Source: Thalassia testudinum (Eukaryota > Streptophyta > Magnoliopsida > Alismatales > Hydrocharitaceae). From it: DNA of 64,000 bases. This document shows positions 57,010-64,000 of the stretch, one piece after another (position 1 is the first letter of the stretch; each line of letters opens with the position of its first letter). The position numbers were made by a program, and so were the translations under genes. The stretch covers positions 42,129,001 through 42,193,000 of the forward strand of contig JAZHRO010000055.1 of assembly GCA_037157565.1 (NCBI GenBank). The letters run 5' to 3'. The notes under the pieces were generated by a model. The model did not search any database. It saw only the letters and a program-made list of their open reading frames with translations, and was not told the origin of the DNA.

Positions 57010-57420
57010 ATTACCATGACACTGGACAGATATAGATCTGACCGAATCCTTAAGTGCAAAGCCTTGGATTTTTTTGTTCCCATTTGCATCACACTCTTTG
57101 ATGTGCTTCTTGGCATGTGATAAGCTAAACTTGAATGCACGTTTACAATCACATGAAAAACAGATTTCTAGATCACATAAGTTAACTAATCTTGAAAATC
57201 CATTCTAGCTTTCTTAAACTGTTATACTGGCCAAAAAGAAATTAGAATCCTTTCTTTTAAGCTTGTCATCCTTACAATAAATCATCCGCTTGGCCTGAAA
57301 CAAGCAAGTTGAATAGCAATCCCAGTTCACAGGCTTTTTCAATACGTTAAAAAGATTGCCACAAGGATGCAAAATTTTTGGAGCCAAATTAAGTGATTTA
57401 GTAAAATTAACTCTGTATAT
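57010..57420 (-). other. Unrecognised Cys/His-rich exon-like stretch
   Basis: Minus-strand readings 'NLAPKILHPCGNLFNV', 'AKRMIYCKDDKLKRKD' and 'CDLEICFSCDCKRAFKF' with SLSHAKKHIKEC stay coherent for about 400 bp with only two stops near 57215-57245. The last resembles a zinc-binding C-x2-C-x-C...H...H...C arrangement. No family was recognised. It may be another captured fragment or a degraded transposon ORF. Confidence 0.35.
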
Positions 57421-57429
57421 GTTGTTGGT

Positions 57430-60400
57430 AGGCAGGCTTTTTGTCCTTCACTTCACTTTATTGTATCACAGCATGTATATGCAGGTGAACATTTACCAAA
57501 TCATTTTGTAGACCCTGGATCTTGCATTTAGAGCAAGAACAAAAAACTTAAAATGAAAGGCATCCTCATTTCTTGGAAACTAGTATGATAGTCCAATAGT
57601 GGTCCATTTATAAATGCCACATTGCATCCCATGGTTGTCTTGTAATGGAATGATAAAAACAAAAGTGTCAACATCCTCCTTTGTGGAATTTTACAAATAG
57701 GACATGTTGGCTAATAATGTGGTTGTCATCTACGAGGATTCCATCATGCTTAGGTAATTTTTTAAATACCCAATCTTCATAAGAGAAAGGTATTTCCTAA
57801 ATCGTGCTCATTCATCCATTGTCAATTGGTTTGTGGGAGAGTGATGAATTCCTAATTGGTTTGTGAGATAAGGTTTGTTACCAAAGGTAAAGGATATATT
57901 CTCTCTATAAAAGAGAGTCTTCCTCTTGTAATTTTCTAGTGAGTTGAATAGAATAATTCTTTCACATCTTCCAACTCCTCTCCTTCTCGCTTTCCTAGGC
58001 TGCTAGCCCCTCCTCCACACTCAAGGCTTACGCAAATCTCAACAACTACAATAGGAGCTGGGTATAATTCTAGACCAAATAAGACAACTAAGATTATATC
58101 ATGGTTAACTTTTAGAGTAGAACTTATAAGTAGTATTTTTAAGAGCAGGTAAATAGAAATTATTGTTATACTAGCATGAATATTTCTTTTCTAAAAAGGA
58201 ACTAATATGCTTGAGAGCATCTCTTTGTGCAATGAGAAAGAAGATCCATACCTTATTTTCCCTAACCCAAGATGCTAGCTAGAAAAGGGATCAAAGCATT
58301 GAAATTGGAATCCAATCATTGACATGAAAATGGCCTATCAATATGCACAAATACAGCTTGACTCGATTTCAAAATAGAAATGGCATCTAAATGGATGACA
58401 TCGTAAAGAAATCAAGCTGTTGCATTTAGCCCCATGGCTGGTGGGAGTTGCGTTTAGATGATTTAAGTTGTCAAAATTTACACATATAATGGGTATTATA
58501 CTAAAATAACTTAGTCACGTTGCTTTAAAATTAATGAAATACTCAAACTTTCAGTAAGATTAATAAAGGACCCATACATTCAGTAAATCTACTGCATTCA
58601 ATTTCTACTTTGCATCATCACCCGGCAATGTTTAGGTTTGAACCTACAACTTCTAGTGCTTTTAAATGTAATGATGTTAAAACTAAAGCAACAATATAGG
58701 ATATTTGAAGAATGCATGACTAAACAAGAATAACAAACAGTTAGTAATATAATAGTTTGCCACGCACTTTCCAAGAATAATATCTAGAGCATCCACTTCA
58801 CTAAATCCCAAGAAATTTAAGCAAAATGATTTGGTACTATGGTGAACAAATCCTCCTAATGGAACATGAGATTTGTAGCTAGACAAAAGAATACTTAACG
58901 ATCTGATGCATATCCAAATATCCCCCTAATCACCAACACAAAAAAAATACAATCTATGAAAATTTAAGAAATAAATGGAATGGTAAAATGCATGGATTTA
59001 AGACAATATCAATGTCTGTATATTGAGTTAATAATGCTACAAGCATTGCAACCTTTGGAGCTTGATCCTTACTCCTAGAAAGAGCTAACAATACATTAGC
59101 AAAAGCTCTATTACTTATTTTAGTTCAAATATATGATTAGATAACCCACTAATTGAAGAGTAGCTGACATTTCCTTGATCCTCATGAAGCATGTCATAGA
59201 CTACAAGATCAACCTACATCAAATTCATAAATTTGAATTATCTCCTCCCATAGTGACCAAAACAACCAGAAATGGATTAACCATTATAGACTATGGGATC
59301 AAATATGTACTTAAAGCAAAGTAGATCAACGTAAATCACCAGCAACCAGTAACATCAATCTAGCATCCTTCTACCTCAAATATAGATATGCTATTTCACC
59401 TTCTAAAGTAAAAGTTGTATCCAAACACTAATAAAGCCCTCATCTTGTCTTACTCCAAAAATCCCTAAAGCTAAAAACTGCTCGACTGGTATGTCTTAGA
59501 AGTAAGTCTAAAAAGTAGCAAACAAACCAAAGGTCTAGATGATAAGGAATTGCATAATGGCATATCTCCAACATCGAAAACGAATTACAAACTAACTGCT
59601 ATAGTGAGAGATTAGTCAAGATTACTCAATCCCACAACCAAAACCCAAACACGAAGCTCCTCCTCCTCTCTAATTCAACGCATTGCCATTGGCCAACAAA
59701 TTAATTAGCAAAGAGGAAGCCACAAAAAGTAAAGATTCAATTTATTAGAAACAACTCTACAATCCTCACCAAACAAGTAGTTGGAGAGCACCACCAAAGT
59801 TAAAAGCAAGTAGATTTTAGGGGAATCACCTTCATCATGTACCTCTTTTTGGTGTAGTATTTGCCTCCATTACCCTTCACCTCAGCTCCTTGTTCTCTTC
59901 CCTAACCCTCCTCATCTAGGGCTTGCACACAACATAATAAATCACATTAAAACATAAGCTAAATGCTTAATCCTAACCCCAAATCAATCACGATTAAACA
60001 AAAGTCAATCGTGTAACCCTTAATTGAGCTCATGAGCAACCAAGATAGATCGATGAAGACCGAAAGAGAGTTGGAGTGAAAGATCTCAAGCATAGATCTG
60101 AGCTTAGATTTAATCTTCATATGTGATTAGAGAAACGATCGAAGGATCAAGGAAGAGAGACTGAGGGAGACACTGAGTATGTGATTGCCGGATTGAGTAA
60201 CAAGATTGAGTGAGAGAGATATGATATTGAGTGAGAGGAATCGATCAAGTGATTGGGTACAAGTATCTAATCAAGTAATCAATACATATCTACTGAGATA
60301 TATAATGATGAGTGTCCTCCAATAAGAGAGAAGGAGAGAAGCACGAGAGGTCTAACCTGATTGACAATAAGGGCATCTGAAAGTTCAATGGTGGAGTAAT

Positions 60401-60440
60401 CAGCGTAAGAGATCGGCATTATATATCAATATCTGATCGA
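57430..60440. other. CACTA interior, mostly no gene seen
   Basis: AT-rich and intron-like. The stretch 57843-58050 has an LTR-like core (TTCTCTCTATAAAAGAGAG at about 57898-57916) and might be a solo LTR, but without a TSD. Minus-strand exon-like readings at 58686-58886 ('VPLGGFVHHSTKSFCLNF') and 59820-59930 are unidentified. Confidence 0.4.
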
Positions 60441-61057
60441 CAACCTACATCGCCCTTGACTCCAACTTCATTGTATGCCTCCTCGCCGCCTCGAGCTCCA
60501 TGTCCTTCCAATCGTAGTGCCACCATGATGGCCTCTCAGAGATGCTACCACCCTTGATCCTCCAACGTCACCTGTAAGCCCTCAAAGAGTAGGTGGACCA
60601 GCGCATCTTCGTCCCCCTTATTGTAGAGGGGTGCCGAGGCCTCGGCCAACTCGATCGCGATGCGGAGACTCGTGGCCATCGCCTTCTTGCTTCTCACCAC
60701 GTGGAGCCAGATCTACCCCTCTGCAGCGACCTGCACCTCCCTTGACTCCAGCTTCACTGTATGCCTCCTCGCTGCCTAGAGCTCCGTGTCGTTCTCCCCT
60801 AGCCATCGCTGCGTAGGCCGCAGTGCTGTCGCGATGGCCTCCCAAAGTTTCTGCCTCCCCTTCTCCTCCAGCGCCGTCCACAGGCCCTCGAGGTGGAGGT
60901 GGACTAGCGCGTCGACCTTGGCACCGATCTCACGTGAGTGATGGCAAAGTAGGAGTGATCGCAAGAGCTCAAGATCGGCATCGATCTCGCTCGTGGGAGA
61001 GAGTTGGGAGAGGCCGCCAAGGGTTTCGAAACGTGGAGAGTTGTTAGAAGAGTGCAA
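60440..61057 (-). pseudogene. Captured BOI/BRG-type E3 ubiquitin ligase fragment, internally duplicated
   Basis: Minus-strand reading (no ATG) 'LSQLSPTSEIDADLELLRSL', then 'KVDALVHLHLEGLWTALEEK' with GRQKLWEAI, and after a TAG at about 60776 'AARRHTVKLESREVQVAAEG' and 'RSKKAMATSLRIAIELAEA'. This order matches the coiled region before the RING finger in plant BOI/BRG (S-RNase-binding-protein-like) E3 ligases: 'EVDALV.L..ERLR.ALEE', 'LEERLRQL..EGQ.W', 'RSHEA.A.GLR..L'. A second copy of the middle part (60640-60446, 'DALVHLLFEGLQVTLEDQG') follows head to tail. The RING itself is not seen. Confidence 0.62.
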
Positions 61058-61349
61058 GGGTAGAGATGGGGCAGAGACAGGGAATTCCTATTTGAAAAAA
61101 TAGTATATCAGATTTTATATTTTTTATTAATAAATAATAATATAACAATAATTATTCGACACGATAAGAAAAAATGATTATGATTTTTTTCATTGTTTGA
61201 TAAGTATAGCGACGAATATATAAAATTGTTATTACTTTTAAAAGAATTAATGATGAATAATTTGAATCGTTGTTACATTTAAAATATAACAATGAATAGC
61301 ACTAATCATTGTTATATCTTCGTCGCCTTATGTAATTTTTATTGTAGTA

Positions 61350-61352
61350 GTT
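61350..61352. repeat. CACTA target-site duplication, right copy
   Basis: GTT; partner of 52303-52305. Confidence 0.55.
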
Positions 61353-62130
61353 CATACGGCATTGAAGAAACTACAAGAGAAGAAGAGATGCTCATGAATC
61401 TCTTCACAGGTGCCACATAGTTTGCATGTAATGTCAATAGGCAGTCCCCATTTCGCAAGCCTGTCAAGGGTGAGTAGTTTTCCCTTGGCACATAGCCAAG
61501 CACAACTCCACTTGGGAGCACATTTGTTATTCCAGATTGATGCCCAAACATCACAGGCCATGCCCTTTCCTCAAATGGCTTCTCTAACCTGCTTTGGAGA
61601 GAGAGATCCATCGGGGAGAGTCGACCACTTCCAACCGTTAGTACAATGAAAGTGGGTGAGTGGGGTGTCTCTATGGACAAGAATTGTTTCCACCAAGGGG
61701 AGTCTAGAACTGAAGGAGAGGCAGAGACCCAGTCCCCATACCTTAGATTCATCCAATTGCTCCAAAAGGAATCACTAGCATAAACTAGACGGTGAGCATG
61801 CTTTGAACAAGCACCTAACTAAAGCTCTTCAAGGCTGCAACGATTAAGTCCCCCCTCTTGGAGTGGCTTGCAAATGTCGTCCCAAGCAACCAGATGGGAT
61901 TTACCATCCTACATAAAATATGTGATCCGGCCCTTGATTCTATCCAAAGAGGTCTACTTGATGATAGTGAGAAAGATCCAAAACCTTAGGATGGCAACTT
62001 CTTTCCAAAGGTAAGCATAGATGATAGAACCCTTTTTCAAAAGCGTGCTGATGGAGCATATCCCTAGAATTTCTAGAAGTATCAAGCTTACACTTTACCT
62101 TAGTTGGAGATACATCCCCAAGATAGAGGA
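61353..62130 (-). pseudogene. LINE-E ORF2 fragment (RT tail and zf-RVT)
   Basis: Minus-strand reading: 'AYLWKEVAILRFWIFLTII' (about 62020), 'SHLVAWDDICKPLQEGGL' (about 61890), then the zf-RVT region 'WSCAWLCAKGKLLTLDRLAK' and 'CKLCGTCEEIHEHLFFSCSF' (about 61425-61365). These are the closing blocks of a plant L1-like ORF2. The reading is cut by the CACTA and its 3' UTR continues at 52305. 5' truncated near 62130. Confidence 0.75.
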
Positions 62131-62747
62131 AATGATATATGGATAATGATAAGGATTACATATAAACTCAAATTTAAGGTTAACTTATCCAATGTTTATG
62201 CATGTTTTCAATGGCTCAACAAGTGTATGTTAACCTTTGCGTAGTAGATCATTTAGTAAAACATGTGATCGCGATTAGTAAGAATATTGAATTTTTCGTT
62301 AAGCTATCTAATCCATTGAAGTACCGAATTTGATTAGTTATCACTTTTAAAGGATTAATTGCCGATTTAGGTACTTCTATAATATTGTTTCTTCACCACT
62401 GTCATGGACAATTCTAATTGGTATGTGAATGACTTTGTATTTGTTTAGGTATTGATTTGCAAGTGTATCTATTGTATGATAATATATCAATGATCTAAGT
62501 TGTTTTTAGCAATTATAGGAATATGTAGAATGTGTTTTGGGGAGATTAATAATGTTTGAGATCCTTTGGAGTTCTAAAAATGGATGAACTGTAGAGTAAA
62601 ATCTCTAGATATCTTCTAGTAGGCATCTGATAATACAATTAGGCGACTTATTTTGTGAAAAAGTTCATCTGATTGACAAACCAACCATTTGATGGAGTAA
62701 CCTCGGATAAATTCATGAGTTTAATTTTGGGTTTGTGGTGGAGGAGA
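62131..62747. other. No gene seen
   Basis: AT-rich sequence without coding signal. If LINE-E inserted near the gene at 51664, this may be that gene's original upstream DNA. Confidence 0.5.
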
Positions 62748-63395
62748 CTTTTTTTTTTTTTTTGAGATTGAAAGGAATGCTATTGAAAACAATAATAAAT
62801 CGGGAATTATTCTATTAAAAAATCAACTATACGAATTTACAAAAAATCACTCCACGCCTAAACAAGAGAGTCACAACTCCACACAATTTTCCCCACACAC
62901 ACCGACAACCCCTTAAATAACTTCTCATTTCTAACCCTCCACACACTCCAAAGCACAACTGCCATAGTTACTTGTGATTTCCCATGCGTTTGAAAATCCC
63001 TCCAAAGGCCTTCCCACGTTGGCAAGGGATATCCACACACGGATCTCCATATTGGTCAGTCACCAAACACGACGAGAATAAATGTCTCGCACTATCAATG
63101 GGGAAATCACATAGGGGGAAATGTTGTAGTTGGGTTCCCATCCTTTTGTGTCGCAGCTCTCCTGTGACAAGTCCTTCTCTTCTACATAGCCAAAGGAAAA
63201 TTTGCACTTTAAGGGGTATGTGTAGCTTCCATAAACCTGCACTTTGTCTATCAATCTCCTCCATGTCGGTTGGATCATTTGCACGCGATAAAACACTGTA
63301 TGCTGCAGTAGACGTAAAACTTTCATGGGACCATTCAAATCTGTCCACTCCACCCTTTGGCGTGAAGCTTTTTATAATTGCCCCAACTTCTATTT
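62748..63395 (-). mobile_element. LINE-F: 5'-truncated L1 3' end with poly(A)
   Basis: About 15 T's on the + strand at 62750-62764 mark the poly(A) tail of a minus-strand LINE. The coding part is the zf-RVT region: 'FEWSHESFTSTAAYSVLSRA' and 'LWKLHIPLKVQIFLWLCRRE' (about 63340-63180), 'LVTGELRHKRMG', then 'VLWSVWRVRNEKLFKG' (about 62960). No TSD found. Confidence 0.75.
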
Positions 63396-64000
63396 AAACA
63401 TGAGAGTGAGAGTGAGAGATCACTCGCTATAACTTAACACACTCTCGTGCTAACTAAGCTCCACTGCCTCTCCTCTTCATCTCCTCCCTCATCGATCCTC
63501 CTCCTTCTCCTGACCAGATGTAGATCTGAGCAGAAAAAGGGTGCATTTGGAGCCCCTAAACTTAAGGTAAGGTTGATTCTCAACCTCTTAGGCCTTACCT
63601 CCCTAAATCTCTCTTGTTTTTCTTTAGGTTAAAGGAGATTGAAGGAAAAGGAGGGTGTTGCTACTGTGGCTGAGGAAGAGCTTGTCATGGAGATAGAGGA
63701 GAAAGGAGGAAGCTGCAGGAATAAATTAAGGCAAAGGGAAGGAGAATCAGTTGCAACTTAAGGTAAGGACCTATAACCCCTTGGAAACTCTCTCTATTGA
63801 CTCCTATAAATGGAGAAGTAAAAGGATGGATTTCTACTTTATATTAACCAGTGCATGTGTGAAAATGGTTGCATGTAGAGATCCTCATGTATTTCAAGAT
63901 CATGTGATCATGTTAGGGAGTTTGATGATTTTTCTTGATTAGATTAGGCCATAAAGGTTTCAAAGTCGAATTCTATGTTCTAAGTTGTTTCTAGCAAGTA
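63396..64000. other. No gene seen; leader-like sequence
   Basis: A CT-rich stretch (63450-63510) is followed by two copies of AACTTAAGGTAAGG (63559-63572 and 63755-63768), each splice-donor-like, and a purine-rich stretch after TTTCTTTAG (about 63620). It could be the 5' UTR of a + strand gene or retroelement continuing past the window; no ORF supports a choice. Confidence 0.35.

Larger units (their letters stand above)
52306..61349. mobile_element. CACTA (En/Spm-type) element carrying captured host-gene fragments
   Basis: The left end is CACTACAATAAAATGG. The reverse complement of the right end is (C)TACTACAATAAAA, with one change in the first bases. Both ends then show GGCGACGAA. Many CGACGAAT/ATTCGTTG-like subterminal motifs in both orientations follow (52330-52600 and 61150-61330), the typical CACTA transposase-binding array. 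TSD GTT; the flanks join into one LINE-E. No transposase-like reading was found in the 9 kb, so it is probably non-autonomous. It holds importin-like and BOI-like fragments. Confidence 0.72.

Noticed and set aside
57843..58050. Solo LTR inside the CACTA
   Set aside because: There is a TATA-like core only; no matching partner, TSD or clear TG...CA borders, so it is mentioned but not called.
60631..61047. + strand Pro/Ser/Arg-rich frames
   Set aside because: They run opposite the BOI-like minus-strand reading; the composition reflects GC-rich coding DNA.
1..64000. CRISPR arrays, bacterial operons, Shine-Dalgarno sites
   Set aside because: Composition and content are plant nuclear. The short tandem arrays found have no repeat-spacer structure.
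1..64000. tRNA, rRNA or other structured RNA genes
   Set aside because: The only tRNA-like signals are primer-binding sites beside LTRs; no cloverleaf was recognised.

Overview
This window looks like intergenic nuclear DNA from a flowering plant. It contains Ty1/copia LTR retrotransposons with tRNA-iMet-type primer sites (TGGTATCAGAGC-like), plant L1 and RTE LINEs, hAT and CACTA DNA transposons, and one host-gene 5' end with a plant-like intron donor and a plastid-transit-like N-terminus. I cannot name the species. Nearly every coding stretch is a decayed transposon relic, so most entries are pseudogenes or mobile elements. Many edges could be fixed from LTR pairs, target-site duplications (TSDs) or poly(A) runs read by eye.

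Region 1 (1-19530). An old + strand copia element (copia-1, 5' LTR outside the window) has been split three times. A hAT transposon (1076-9930) sits in its protease; a 5'-truncated L1 LINE (10359-12214) sits where its integrase should be; another copia (copia-3, 14034-19068) sits in its RNase H. The hAT transposase gene is itself split by a minus-strand copia (copia-2, 2573-7711).

Region 2 (20121-23275) is a minus-strand RTE-type LINE with an 81-bp tandem repeat near its 5' end.

Region 3 (25310-41640) is a deep nest. An L1 fragment (LINE-A) holds a short hAT-like element (ends 25537 and 41079). That holds a longer L1 (LINE-C, about 25900-40813), which in turn holds copia-4 (27393-31150), copia-5 (32653-37929) and a 230-bp reverse-oriented retroposon (38847-39076).

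Region 4 (41645-49160) is a minus-strand L1 (LINE-D) containing a gag-only LTR retrotransposon of TR-GAG type (42152-44349) and a shrunken copia relic (45371-46641).

Region 5 (50450-62130) holds the one likely host-gene piece: first exon 51664-51437, minus strand, probably plastid-targeted. Its upstream DNA was invaded by LINE-E, and LINE-E was then split by a 9-kb CACTA-like element (52306-61349). No CACTA transposase was recognised. The element carries intron-containing fragments resembling the C-terminus of importin-beta SAD2/importin-8 and a duplicated fragment resembling BOI-type RING E3 ligases. This gene-capturing 'Pack-CACTA' is the most interesting part of the window. Region 6 (62748-63395) is one more L1 3' fragment.

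All family calls rest on motifs read by eye; no database search was possible.
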